NCBI GenBank assembly: GCA_016712035.1
Contig: JADJRT010000016.1
Location: forward strand, 1 to 64,000
Source: Flammeovirgaceae bacterium
GTDB taxonomy: Bacteria > Bacteroidota > Bacteroidia > Cytophagales > Cyclobacteriaceae
Length of the DNA stretch: 64,000 nucleotides
Reading direction: 5' to 3'
Shown here: one piece after another, positions 39,594-48,679 of the stretch
How the letters are laid out: each line of letters starts with the position of its first letter
Position numbering within the stretch: the stretch's first letter is position 1
Translations under genes and position numbers: made by a program
Notes under the pieces: model-generated
Database searches by the model: none
Told to the model about the DNA's origin: nothing
Seen by the model: only the letters and a program-made list of their open reading frames with translations

Positions 39594-39659
39594 CGAACTA
39601 ATCTGTGCTTTCTTAAACTATAATCTGTAATTTGTGTTAACAGTTGAAACAATCTATTT

Positions 39660-40148
39660 ATGAAAGCCACAATTCTCCTCTTTCTTATGATAACAAATGC
39701 AAATCTTTACGATTTTAGAATAGACTCCCTAGAGGGGAAGGAAATAGACTTTAGTCAATATAAAGGCAAAACGTTATTAATTGTTAACACCGCTTCCAGG
39801 TGTGGCTATACTCCACAATACGAAGAGCTGCAAAAAATGCATGAATTGTATGGTAACAAAATAACCATCCTTGGTTTTCCAGCGAATAACTTTGGTGGGC
39901 AGGAGCCCGGCTCCAATCTGCAGATAGCAGAGTTCTGCAAAGCCAACTATGGTGTAACCTTTCAAATGTTTGAGAAAATTTCTGTAAAGGGCGCTGACCA
40001 GCATCCCTTGTATGCATGGTTAAAGGAAAAAACGGGTGAAGAGCCAAGCTGGAATTTTTGCAAATACCTGATTAAACCCGATGGCTCCGTACAATTCTTC
40101 AAAAGTTCGGTAAAGCCGATGGACAAGCAGATACTTGATAACATCTAA
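39660..40148 (+). CDS. Glutathione-peroxidase-like thiol peroxidase, copy 1
   Basis: 162 residues. The peroxidatic Cys is in NTASRCGYTPQYEELQ, the Gln in FPANNFGGQEPGS and the Trp-Asn pair in PSWNFCKYL, completing the Cys-Gln-Trp-Asn tetrad. The usual FPCNQF of thioredoxin-dependent members is FPANNF, so the resolving Cys is absent at that place. A hydrophobic start (MKATILLFLMITNANL) could be a signal peptide. It reduces peroxides. Tandem with a paralogue 21 bases downstream. Confidence 0.88.
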   Translation: MKATILLFLMITNANLYDFRIDSLEGKEIDFSQYKGKTLLIVNTASRCGYTPQYEELQKMHELYGNKITILGFPANNFGGQEPGSNLQIAEFCKANYGVTFQMFEKISVKGADQHPLYAWLKEKTGEEPSWNFCKYLIKPDGSVQFFKSSVKPMDKQILDNI

Positions 40149-40169
40149 GTCATCATTTGACTTACTTAC

Positions 40170-40733
40170 ATGAAGTTTAAAATATTTTTACTCAGCTTTT
40201 TAACAATTATGGTTATGGGTCTTGTAGCATTTTTAACTGGGAAGTTGTCCACATCAAAACCCAATACACCTGTCGCAAATTCAATCTATGATTTTAAGAT
40301 TAAGGGGTTGGATGGAAAGGAAATAGACTTCGCCCAGTATAAGGGAAAAAAATTATTGATTGTTAATACGGCTTCCAAATGTGGAAAGACTCCGCAGTAT
40401 GCAGGCCTCGAAAAATTGCACGAACAATTTGGTAATAAGGTGGATGTATTAGGCTTTCCAGCTAACAACTTTCTTTGGCAGGAGCCCGGCACCAGTGAAG
40501 AGATTGCTGCGTTCTGCGAGAGGAATTATGGCGTGCAATTTCAAATGTTCGAAAAGGTTTCGGTGAAAGGAAGTGATCAGCATCCCTTATATCAATGGCT
40601 TGAAGCCAAGACTGGTAAAAAGCCTGATTGGAATTTTGCTAAGTATCTTGTGAGCGAAGACGGAACTGAAGTGACATTTTTTAATTCGAGCGTACAGCCA
40701 TTGGATAAACAACTGTTATCTATAATCCAATAA
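40170..40733 (+). CDS. Glutathione-peroxidase-like thiol peroxidase, copy 2, membrane-anchored or exported
   Basis: 187 residues, paralogue of the preceding gene. It has a longer N-terminus with a hydrophobic segment (FLLSFLTIMVMGLVAFLTG). Motifs: NTASKCGKTPQYAGLEKLHE (peroxidatic Cys), FPANNFLWQEPGTSEE and PDWNFAKYL. The GG before the catalytic Gln is replaced by LW. The two proteins share long identical stretches (for example QFQMFEKVSVKG versus FQMFEKISVKG), so this is a tandem duplication with one copy adapted to the envelope. Confidence 0.87.
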   Translation: MKFKIFLLSFLTIMVMGLVAFLTGKLSTSKPNTPVANSIYDFKIKGLDGKEIDFAQYKGKKLLIVNTASKCGKTPQYAGLEKLHEQFGNKVDVLGFPANNFLWQEPGTSEEIAAFCERNYGVQFQMFEKVSVKGSDQHPLYQWLEAKTGKKPDWNFAKYLVSEDGTEVTFFNSSVQPLDKQLLSIIQ

Positions 40734-40884
40734 GATAAGGCTCATCCGCCTGTATCAAATATCCTGCATCCTTTTTCACCCTTCCCAAACTCCGGGTTCA
40801 CCGACTTTTTGCGGCTGATAGCCTAATCAACCTCGTCTTGACACGACAGATGCCGTTACTTTGAGCAAACAAACAACAATCGCA

Positions 40885-41619
40885 ATGAGCAACGACAAGA
40901 AAAAGATGAGCAGCAGTTTCTGGGTGGGTGCTGCTATCCTGGCTATCGGGTCATTTTTTATTACTCGACCGGCTGGACCTTCTTTATTTTCCACACTGGG
41001 TTTTTCGCTGGTACACTTTTTAATTGTGTTGGGATTTATAATCGGAATCAAGAAAAATTTTGAAGGTATTGGCTGGTTGGTTATGGTTTTGATTGGTACT
41101 TTCTTTATGCTCGATCATATTCCCGGCTTCCCATATGATTTGCGGCAGTATGCATTTCCTATCGGAGTAATTGCTATTGGAGCTTTTATTTTAGGGCGCT
41201 CTGTACTCGGCTCTGCTTCGCGAGAAGCAAAGAAAGCTCGCTGGGGCGATGGGGTTATTGCCTCGGATGAAGGTGGTGAAGATTATTTTGATTTAACTAC
41301 CGTGTTTGGTGGAAACAAACGAAAAGTGTTCTCAAAAAACTTTAAAGGAGGTGAAACAACGTGTGTATTTGGTGGTGCGGACATTGATCTTTCTCAGGCC
41401 GACATTACAGGTACCGTTGTAATAGATGTAACGCAACTTTTTGGTGGTGTCAAGTTAGTAATTCCTTCTAATTGGGAATTGAAGTCGGACTTAACGGCCA
41501 TTTTGGGTGGCGTTGATGACAAGCGTAACACCCCACAGGCAGGTTACAGTGCAGGTAAAAAATTAATTCTAACTGGGTTCGTTATGTTCGGTGGCGTGGA
41601 CATTAAAAGTTATAACTAA
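40885..41619 (+). CDS. LiaF-like membrane protein (cell-wall-active antibiotic response family)
   Basis: 244 residues from the ATG at 40885; the longer reading would use a TTG at 40861, right on a possible -7 element (TACTTTG at 40857). Four short hydrophobic helices at the N-terminus (FWVGAAILAIGSFFI, HFLIVLGFIIGI, WLVMVLIGTFFML, FPIGVIAIGAFILG), then a beta-helical C-terminal domain with repeated FGG motifs: VFGGNKRKV, CVFGGADIDL, LFGGVKLVIP, ILGGVDD and MFGGVDIKS. In Firmicutes LiaF modulates a stress two-component system; here no partner is adjacent. Confidence 0.88.
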   Translation: MSNDKKKMSSSFWVGAAILAIGSFFITRPAGPSLFSTLGFSLVHFLIVLGFIIGIKKNFEGIGWLVMVLIGTFFMLDHIPGFPYDLRQYAFPIGVIAIGAFILGRSVLGSASREAKKARWGDGVIASDEGGEDYFDLTTVFGGNKRKVFSKNFKGGETTCVFGGADIDLSQADITGTVVIDVTQLFGGVKLVIPSNWELKSDLTAILGGVDDKRNTPQAGYSAGKKLILTGFVMFGGVDIKSYN

Positions 41620-41634
41620 TTAAAAAACAGCCTC

Positions 41635-42003
41635 ATGAAATGGTATCTTGTAAAGTTAGTTTTTCAAGTGTTGAGTGGGGAAGGAGTGCATACTCCGCAG
41701 TTTGATGAGCAGGTGCGCTTGATTACAGCGGATGAAGTTAATTGGGCTTACGAAAAGGCAAAAGTAATAGGCTGGCTTGAACAACGATCATTTTTGAACC
41801 ATAGAGCAGAAAGTGTGACCTGGAAGTTTATTGAGATAGCCGAAATTCATGAAGTTGAAAATCCCGAAGATGGTGTACTTCTTTGTTCCTATACGGTAGA
41901 GCCCGGCAACGCTCAAGAGTATATTGAATCGATCACGATTAAGGCTGAGAAATCGTTGGCCATTTCGCTTAGCAAAGAACAAACAAGTTCTGTATCCATG
42001 TAA
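41635..42003 (+). CDS. DUF4288 protein
   Basis: 122 residues. MKWYLVKLVFQVLSGEGVH is the typical start, followed by FDEQVRLITADEVNWAYEKA and VTWKFIEIAEIHEVEN. The family is small, cytosolic and of unknown function. The gene follows the LiaF-like gene after 15 bases and ends at a strong terminator, so the two probably form one unit. Confidence 0.8.
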   Translation: MKWYLVKLVFQVLSGEGVHTPQFDEQVRLITADEVNWAYEKAKVIGWLEQRSFLNHRAESVTWKFIEIAEIHEVENPEDGVLLCSYTVEPGNAQEYIESITIKAEKSLAISLSKEQTSSVSM

Positions 42004-42007
42004 AATA

Positions 42008-42045
42008 AAAACGGGGAAAGATCAATTGCTTGACTTTCCCCGTTT
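42008..42045 (+). terminator. Rho-independent terminator after the DUF4288 gene
   Basis: Stem AAACGGGGAAAG / CTTTCCCCGTTT with a 13-base loop, starting 5 bases after the stop. The left A run and right T run allow use in both directions. Confidence 0.88.
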
Positions 42046-42656
42046 CATTGTGCATCAACCGTAGCTGAGGCTCAATCCTAAACTGCTTTTTCACCTGGTA
42101 AAGTTTACTTCGGTCATTTCACAAAAACCTTCCTAAACTTCCTGTCAATACTTACTTTCCGAAGAAAGTCCGCCATTGGCATAATCATTCCATTCCACTT
42201 TTTTGTTGGCTACCTTCCGTAGAAAATAACTTTTTGTTTTTTGAAGTGGTTTGATCTCCTGATCAAAAATTCAACTTAGTGATATGAAGATAACTTTAGA
42301 TATATATCCTGCCAAAGAATTTATGTAAAAGAATCGCACAACTTATCAACCTACTTATCAACATTCATATAACTATTTTTTGATCTGACCTTTATAGTGA
42401 ATCATTAAATTCATTAGTTGAATTGAACTTTTGGTTACCCTAGTGTTCTTCGATCAGAAAGTTTAAATCTTCAAAAGACTACTTATCTTTTGTAGACTGC
42501 TATTTGTATTTTATTTTTAGGCAGGTTACAAGTTTTGCATTTCATATTGCCAATTAATGATAAAAGTCATCTTTTGCCCTAATTGGTATCATGTAGCACC
42601 CTGTGAGGTAGCTCTACTTTTAGCCCCACAAAATAGACCTAAACCTGCGCTTATCT
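42046..42656. other. 610-base intergenic region before the cbb3 oxidase operon
   Basis: No open frame or RNA gene recognised. It is AT-rich. It holds the palindrome described at 42557-42570 and a TACTTTTAG at 42615 that could be the -7 element of ccoN. The remaining 500 bases are unexplained and could hold a small RNA or further operators. Confidence 0.5.
42557..42570. promoter_or_regulatory. CRP/FNR-like palindrome upstream of ccoN
   Basis: ATGAT-AAAA-GTCAT, 86 bases before the ccoN ATG and about 52 bases before a TACTTTTAG -7 candidate. Same half-sites and spacing as the box upstream of hoxF. FNR control of cbb3 operons is common in other phyla. Confidence 0.45.
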
Positions 42657-44791
42657 ATGGAACTTGAGAAAATCCACTATGACAACAAAATTGTCAAGGC
42701 ATTTATTATCGCCACAATCATTTTTGGTATTGTAGGCATGACAGTGGGCCTGCTGGCCGCCATTCAACTTTTTTACCCGCTGGCTAATTTCGATTTGCAG
42801 TACACCACGTTTGGGCGAATTCGACCCTTGCATACCAATGCCGTGATTTTTGCCTTTGTGGGTAATGCCATGTTTGCGGGTATTTATTATAGCCTGCAGC
42901 GACTTTTAAAAACCCGCATGTTTAATGACTCGCTTAGCTGGATTCATTTCTGGGGTTGGCAGTTAATTATTCTGGCTGCCGCTATAACACTGCCGTTAGG
43001 ACTCACTACCTCTAAAGAATATGCGGAATTGGAGTGGCCCATCGACATTGCGATTGCGCTTATATGGGTAGTGTTTGGTATTAACATGATCGGTACCATT
43101 ATCAAACGCAGAGAGCAGCATATGTATGTGGCCATTTGGTTTTATATCGCCACATTTGTTACGGTAGCTGTATTGCATATCGTAAACTCTTTTGAGATGC
43201 CTGTAACATTCTTTAAGAGTTACTCCTGGTATGCGGGTGTGCAGGATGCACTGGTTCAATGGTGGTATGGTCATAATGCGGTTGCATTTTTCTTAACCAC
43301 ACCATTTTTGGGCATCATGTATTACTTTTTACCCAAAGCAGCCAATAGGCCGGTTTACTCATACCGCCTTTCTATCATTCACTTTTGGTCTTTGATTTTT
43401 ATTTATATCTGGGCAGGTCCACATCACTTGCTTTATACAGCATTGCCTGAATGGGCGCAGTCATTAGGCGTGGTATTTTCAATTATGCTAATAGCACCCT
43501 CATGGGGTGGTATGCTTAACGGTCTCTTCACATTACGGGGAGCCTGGGATCGTGTACGGGAAGATGCGGTGTTGAAATTTATGGTGGTTGCCGTTACAGC
43601 GTACGGTATGGCCACACTCGAAGGCCCGCTACTCTCCTTAAAAAATGTTAACGCCATCACGCACTATACCGACTGGATTGTTGCGCACGTACATGTTGGT
43701 GGTTTGGGCTGGAATGGATTTCTGATTTTTGGTATGATTTACTGGCTCATCCCACGTATGTGGAATACCAAATTATACTCTAGCAAATTGGCAAACCTAC
43801 ACTTCTGGATTGGAACACTTGGGATAGTGTTTTATGCCTTACCCATGTACATTGGTGGGGTAGTGCAGAGTTTGATGTGGAAAGAATTTGCGGCTGACGG
43901 ATTCCTTAAGTATCAAAACTTCTTAGAAACGACCACGCAGATTTTGCCCATGTATATGTTACGGGCAGTTGGAGGTACACTGTATTTAACAGGTGTGCTG
44001 ATCATGACGTACAATTTAATTAAAACAGCTGCCTCAGGTAAATTTGTTGCCAATGAGGAGGCAGAGGTTGCACCGCTCCCTAAGGCTATTCACGATGGTG
44101 GTCACTGGCACAGTGTGCTTGAGCGTAAACCGATTCTCTTTACATCACTTGCTTTAGTCGCTATATTAATAGGAGGTATCATTGAAATGGTTCCAACTTT
44201 TCTTATAAAATCAAATATTCCAACAATCGCCAGTGTTAAGCCTTATACACCTCTGGAGTTACATGGCCGCGATATCTACATCCGCGAGGGGGTGTGAGTT
44301 GTCATTCTCAAATGATCAGGCCATTCCGTTCTGAAGTTCAGCGCTATGATCCAAAAGATGGCGAATATTCCAAAGCAGGGGAATATGTATATGATCACCC
44401 TTTCCTTTGGGGATCAAAACGAACCGGCCCCGATTTACATCGCACAGGTGGTAAGTATGCCGATAGTTGGCACTACCGCCATATGCTCACACCCGGAGAG
44501 GTAAGTACGGGTTCAATTATGCCTGCATACCCGTGGCTCTATGAGCAACAAATAAACAAGAGCATAACCGCTTCTATGATAAATGCGATGCGAACCATTG
44601 GCGTACCGTATGAAGCAGGGTATGAAGATCGCGCAAACGATGATTTGGAAAAGCAAGCAAGCAGAATTGCTGAAGGTTTACAGTTAGAGGGTTTGGATAC
44701 GAGCAGCGATGCAGAGATCGTTGCGTTGATCGCTTACCTGCAACGCTTAGGTAAGGATATTAAATTGGAAAAAGTGGCTAACAATCAATAA
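42657..44791 (+). CDS. ccoN: cbb3 cytochrome c oxidase, fused CcoN-CcoO (one frameshift at the junction)
   Basis: About 711 residues after restoring one base near 44291. The first 545 residues are the 12-helix CcoN: haem ligand His in LHTNAVIFAFVGNAMF, the Cu-B His pair in WAGPHHLLYTALPEWAQ, and HVHVGGLGWNGFL with ligands of haem b and b3. ELHGRDIYIREG then leads into the CcoO cytochrome c: (C)VSCHSQMIRPFRSE, TGPDLHRTGG and the Met ligand in SIMPAYPWL. The first Cys of CxxCH is lost exactly at the indel; repair gives CVSCH. CcoNO fusions are usual in Bacteroidota. It reduces O2 at high affinity and pumps protons. Confidence 0.93.
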
Positions 44792-44802
44792 CTCAAAAAG
44801 CT

Positions 44803-45000
44803 ATGTATAAAAATATTCTTCAGAATATCGATCACATTGCAATTTGGCCGGTGATCTCCTTCGTTATCTTTTTTGTCTTTTTTATCGGATTGCTCGTGTG
44901 GGTATTCACAGCCGACAAAAATTTCATGAATGAGATGAGTCAAAAACCCCTTCATGACGGATCAGAACTTAATTCAGATACAGAATCTTTAATGCAATAA
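44803..45000 (+). CDS. ccoQ: CcoQ-like small cbb3 oxidase subunit
   Basis: 65 residues with one membrane helix (WPVISFVIFFVFFIGLLVWV) followed by FTADKNFMNEMSQKPL, the usual CcoQ/FixQ tail. It lies 11 bases after ccoNO and 4 before ccoP. CcoQ stabilises the complex. Confidence 0.85.
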   Translation: MYKNILQNIDHIAIWPVISFVIFFVFFIGLLVWVFTADKNFMNEMSQKPLHDGSELNSDTESLMQ

Positions 45001-45004
45001 GACC

Positions 45005-45922
45005 ATGAAACGAATACTAATATTTTTTATAATGGTGCTTGGCCTGGTTACTTCCAGTGTAGGTCAGGCAACCACCGAAACTTCTGTTACATCAATTTGG
45101 GATGATCCGATGATTTCCTTTTATGTGGTGGTAGGATTCCTTTTTGTAGTTGTGATTTTGGTGCTAATGGTCGCACTTTATATGTTACAAGTACTCAACT
45201 ACATGGTAAAGCAAGCCACGAAAGAACGTTCAGAGCGTTTGGGGATTGTATACAAGGAAGAACCTTCTTTCTGGTCAACAATTTGGAACAAGTCGAATGA
45301 TTTTATTCCGATAGAAAAGGAAAAAGAAATCATGTTGGATCATAACTATGATGGCATTCGCGAACTGGATAATCACCTGCCCCCTTGGTGGACAGGGTTG
45401 TTCTATGGTTCGATTGTATTCGCCATTTTGTATCTGATCTTTTATCATGTGTCAGATACATTGCCTTTGCAACTTCAGGAATATGAAACGCAAGTGGCTC
45501 AGGCTGACGAGCAAGCCCGTAAGTTAAAGGCCTCTAACCCGGTAGCGATTATTGACGAAACCAATGTTGCCATTGTAACAGATCCGGTTGCCTTAGCCGA
45601 TGGAAAGACTACCTTCTTATCGAACTGTGCTTCCTGCCATCGCCAGGACGGTGGAGGTGATATAGGTCCTAACCTAACGGATGACTATTGGAAAAATGGC
45701 GGATCTATTCAGAATATTTTTACTGTGGTAAGGCATGGCGTTCAGGGTACCAACATGATTGCCTGGGAGGGATTTATTAGTCCTGATAAGATGCAGAACG
45801 TATCCAGTTATATTTTAACCCTGAAGGGCTCTAATCCTGAAAATCCTAAAAAACCGGAAGGAGAACTATATGTCCCTAAAGAAGTAAGTTCTGATTCAAC
45901 TAAAGTACAGGCGAGTTTATAA
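45005..45922 (+). CDS. ccoP: CcoP, cbb3 oxidase cytochrome c subunit with a single haem c
   Basis: 305 residues. An N-terminal signal-like segment (ILIFFIMVLGLVTSSVGQ), a first membrane helix (YVVVGFLFVVVILVLMVALY), the FixP_N-type helix with LPPWWTGLFYGSIVFAILYL, and one cytochrome c domain: FLSNCASCHRQDGGGDIGPN with the Met ligand in TNMIAWEGF. Canonical CcoP has two CxxCH sites; here one is seen. The N-terminal extra helix is typical of Bacteroidota. A long hairpin terminator follows the stop, separating it from ccoG. Confidence 0.92.
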   Translation: MKRILIFFIMVLGLVTSSVGQATTETSVTSIWDDPMISFYVVVGFLFVVVILVLMVALYMLQVLNYMVKQATKERSERLGIVYKEEPSFWSTIWNKSNDFIPIEKEKEIMLDHNYDGIRELDNHLPPWWTGLFYGSIVFAILYLIFYHVSDTLPLQLQEYETQVAQADEQARKLKASNPVAIIDETNVAIVTDPVALADGKTTFLSNCASCHRQDGGGDIGPNLTDDYWKNGGSIQNIFTVVRHGVQGTNMIAWEGFISPDKMQNVSSYILTLKGSNPENPKKPEGELYVPKEVSSDSTKVQASL

Positions 45923-45925
45923 GGT

Positions 45926-45988
45926 AAGGCACCTTTAAAATTTTGTTGCTTTGTGGCGTTGGATGAAATGTTTTAAAGGTGTCTTTTG
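45926..45988 (+). terminator. Long hairpin between ccoP and ccoG
   Basis: AAGGCACCTTTAAAA (45926-45940) pairs with TTTTAAAGGTGTCTT (45971-45985), 15 pairs with one G-U, loop of 30 bases, followed by TTTTG. It could end the oxidase transcript or attenuate read-through into ccoG. Confidence 0.6.
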
Positions 45989-46000
45989 TTATTTTATGGA

Positions 46001-47446
46001 ATGGAAGTTATGAAGGAAGGTGCTGAACAGAATTTATACGAGTATGAAGAGGAATTCAGAGATTCCCTTGCTACGGTAGACGAAAAGGGTAAACGAGTTT
46101 GGATATACCCTAAAAAACCATCGGGTTATTACCACCGACTAAGAATTCTGGTTACCACCATTTTGCTTTCTATTTTCTTTGCTGGGCCATTTATTCAATT
46201 GAATGGCCGGCCTTTCATGCTGTTTAATATTTTTGAACGCAAGTTTATCTTTTTTGGTCAGGTGTTTTGGCCGCAGGATTTCTTCCTGCTGGCGCTTACG
46301 CTGATAACACTCTTTGTTTTCGTTATTCTATTCACGGTTGCCTTTGGTCGGCTTTGGTGTGGATGGGCTTGTCCGCAAACTCTTTTTATGGAAATGGTTT
46401 TCCGTAAAATTGAATATTGGATTGAAGGCGATGCCAACGCACAGCGAAGATTGAACAATGGGCCCTGGACGCGGGACCGGATTTTTAAAAAGGGAGCCAA
46501 GCAATTAATCTTTGTGCTGATTTCGGTTTTGATTTCGCACACCACTATGGCCTACTTGATTGGTATCGATCAGGTGAAAGAAATTGTAAGCCAGCCCCCT
46601 ACAGAGCACATGGCTGGCTTTATCGGTTTGGTAGCTTTCACTGGTATATTTTATGGAGTATTCGCGTACTTCCGCGAGCAAGCGTGCATTGCGGTTTGTC
46701 CCTATGGTCGCCTGCAAGGAGTATTATTGGTTAAGGAATCAATAGTTGTAGCCTATGATTGGTTACGGGGTGAGCCGCGCGGTAAACTCAAAAAGAATCA
46801 AACGGGCATCACCGAAAAACAAGGCGATTGTATTGATTGTAAATTATGTGTTCATGTTTGTCCTACCGGTATTGATATCCGCAATGGAACGCAACTAGAG
46901 TGTGTCAATTGCACGGCCTGTATGGATGTTTGTGATGATGTGATGACGAAGATTAACAAGCCCAAGGGATTGATTCGGCTCTCATCGTATACGGCTATCA
47001 AGGAAGGTGCTCAAAAATTATTTACACCACGCATTGCAGGTTACTCCATCGTGCTTACAGCCCTTATTAGTTTATTAACCTATCTCATTTTTACCCGGGC
47101 CGATATTGAGACCACCATTTTGAAAGTGCCCGGTACCTTGTACACAAAAACAGACGATGGGCAGATTACCAATTTATATACGATCGAGTTTCTTAATAAG
47201 ACCTATGATGATATTCCCTTGGAAGTAAAAGTGGAGAGCCCGAAAGAGGCCACGTTTATGAAAATAGGTGATCCGACTATTCTGGTCCCCAAAGAGGGAA
47301 TTCTCAAAGGTATGATTATGGTGAAGTTGCCGGAGTCAGCAATCTCATCTATGAAAACAGTTATTGAGTTGGGCATTTATCAAAATGGTGAAAAGGTTGA
47401 GACTGCCGAAGCGAAATTTATAGGGCCTATTATCAAACGAAAATAA
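46001..47446 (+). CDS. ccoG: CcoG (FixG/RdxA), cbb3 oxidase accessory ferredoxin-like membrane protein
   Basis: 481 residues from the ATG at 46001 (a second at 46010; an upstream TTG overlaps the terminator stem). Four to five membrane helices (LRILVTTILLSIFFAGPF and others), with WCGWACPQTLFMEMVFRKIE typical of FixG. Two ferredoxin-like 4Fe-4S motifs: CIDCKLCVHVCPTG and CVNCTACMDVCDDV. After the last helix a periplasmic immunoglobulin-like domain (KVESPKEATFMKIGDP) ends the protein. CcoG is linked to copper handling during cbb3 assembly. Followed by fixH. Confidence 0.93.
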   Translation: MEVMKEGAEQNLYEYEEEFRDSLATVDEKGKRVWIYPKKPSGYYHRLRILVTTILLSIFFAGPFIQLNGRPFMLFNIFERKFIFFGQVFWPQDFFLLALTLITLFVFVILFTVAFGRLWCGWACPQTLFMEMVFRKIEYWIEGDANAQRRLNNGPWTRDRIFKKGAKQLIFVLISVLISHTTMAYLIGIDQVKEIVSQPPTEHMAGFIGLVAFTGIFYGVFAYFREQACIAVCPYGRLQGVLLVKESIVVAYDWLRGEPRGKLKKNQTGITEKQGDCIDCKLCVHVCPTGIDIRNGTQLECVNCTACMDVCDDVMTKINKPKGLIRLSSYTAIKEGAQKLFTPRIAGYSIVLTALISLLTYLIFTRADIETTILKVPGTLYTKTDDGQITNLYTIEFLNKTYDDIPLEVKVESPKEATFMKIGDPTILVPKEGILKGMIMVKLPESAISSMKTVIELGIYQNGEKVETAEAKFIGPIIKRK

Positions 47447-47451
47447 AATGA

Positions 47452-47465
47452 TTGATAATAATCAA
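47452..47465. promoter_or_regulatory. Perfect FNR-type box upstream of fixH
   Basis: TTGAT-AATA-ATCAA, a perfect match to the FNR consensus TTGAT-N4-ATCAA, between the ccoG stop (47446) and the fixH ATG (47483). Confidence 0.5.
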
Positions 47466-47482
47466 CATGTAACGAAGAGATC

Positions 47483-47902
47483 ATGAAATGGATTGTTGTT
47501 GCCTTTGCGCTGTTTATTATTTTTATAGTAACCTTACTGGTCGTTGGAACACAAGGTGAACTTGGATTGGTTTCTAAAAATTATTATGCTGAAGAATTAA
47601 AGCATAGCGAAAAGATGACTCAGCAGGAAAACGCACAAGCACTTGCTGTACAACCACAACTAAAATTTAAAGACCATTCCATTGTAATTGCCTATTCGGA
47701 TTTATCCAGTATGGAAAATGCTAAATTAGTTGTATTAAGACCTTCCGACTCCCGTTTGGATCATGCATTTAATATTTCTGCCGTGGCAGGAGATAATCAA
47801 TCCTTCGAATTGAAATTTTGGGAGCCGGGGTTATACCGGGTAAGTTTAACTTGGACTATGACGGGCAAAGATTATTTTATTGAAAAGCTAATGGTTCTAT
47901 AG
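47483..47902 (+). CDS. fixH: FixH-family protein
   Basis: 139 residues. One N-terminal helix (WIVVAFALFIIFIVTLLVVG), then NYYAEELKHSEKMTQQENA and a periplasmic beta domain ending YRVSLTWTMTGKDYFIEKL. FixH/CcoH works in assembly of the cbb3 oxidase. It is followed after 2 bases by the TauE/DsbD-like gene. CcoI and CcoS genes are not seen in the window. Confidence 0.88.
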   Translation: MKWIVVAFALFIIFIVTLLVVGTQGELGLVSKNYYAEELKHSEKMTQQENAQALAVQPQLKFKDHSIVIAYSDLSSMENAKLVVLRPSDSRLDHAFNISAVAGDNQSFELKFWEPGLYRVSLTWTMTGKDYFIEKLMVL

Positions 47903-47904
47903 GC

Positions 47905-48594
47905 ATGTGGACTGCGGTAATAATAGGTTTGGCAGGAAGTTTACATTGTGCAGGTATGTGTAGCCCGTTGGCTATGGCTATAACTTCAAAGAAACCGTTT
48001 CTTCGCTATAAAGTAATTTATAATACGGGGCGGGTACTTGTGTATGGTCTTCTGGGGGCAATGGCCGCTGGCTTTGGAAGTTTATTTATGCTCACTTCCT
48101 ATCAAAGTATAATTTCATTTGTTGTAGGTTCTGTCTTTCTGTTGATGGGCTTTGGGGCCATTTCAGGAGTTCGCGTTCCTTATTTTACCCACGCCATAAA
48201 TAAATTTACGCTAAAACTCAAGCAATTATTTAATTACTGGCTTCAACGAAAAGGCGCATCAGCCATATTCGTTACCGGGATGCTCAACGGACTTTTGCCT
48301 TGTGGATTGACCTACCTGGCGATGAGTTATTGTTTCATTCTTCCCTCGGCATGGGACGGTTTCTTTTATATGCTGTTATTTGGGGTAGGCACGTGGCCGG
48401 TCATGATAGGTTTAACCTGGCTGATGGGAGTAGGATTCAGGAGGATTCAAATTAATTATCAAAGAATTACAACCGTAGTATTTATTTTTATTGGAATCTG
48501 GTTGGTTGGTCGGGTATTTCTTCAGCACTCTGTCGAATCGCATAATCATCTCTTTGGCAAAGTGAACACCGAAGAGGTTATTTGCCCCGAATAG
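47905..48594 (+). CDS. DsbD/TauE-SafE-like membrane protein of the cbb3 cluster
   Basis: 229 residues with six hydrophobic helices. It starts WTAVIIGLAGSLHCAGMCSP (CAGMC) and has NGLLPCGLTYLAMSYCF, the second cysteine motif of the cytochrome-biogenesis-like SafE group. A metal or thiol transfer role during oxidase or cytochrome c assembly is plausible from its place after fixH and the conserved Cys; this is inference. The C-terminal tail (HSVESHNHLFGKV) contains several His that could bind metal. Confidence 0.85.
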   Translation: MWTAVIIGLAGSLHCAGMCSPLAMAITSKKPFLRYKVIYNTGRVLVYGLLGAMAAGFGSLFMLTSYQSIISFVVGSVFLLMGFGAISGVRVPYFTHAINKFTLKLKQLFNYWLQRKGASAIFVTGMLNGLLPCGLTYLAMSYCFILPSAWDGFFYMLLFGVGTWPVMIGLTWLMGVGFRRIQINYQRITTVVFIFIGIWLVGRVFLQHSVESHNHLFGKVNTEEVICPE

Positions 48595-48679
48595 ATTTTA
48601 AAATTGGGCTGAATTTCTGTACTTTTATTCAAGATCTGATTTGTAAAATCATTTTTAATAATCAATAAATAATATACCG

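Noticed and set aside
48632..48660. FNR-like site before the usp gene
   Set aside because: TGATTTGTAAAATCA is palindromic but has the wrong half-site spacing.
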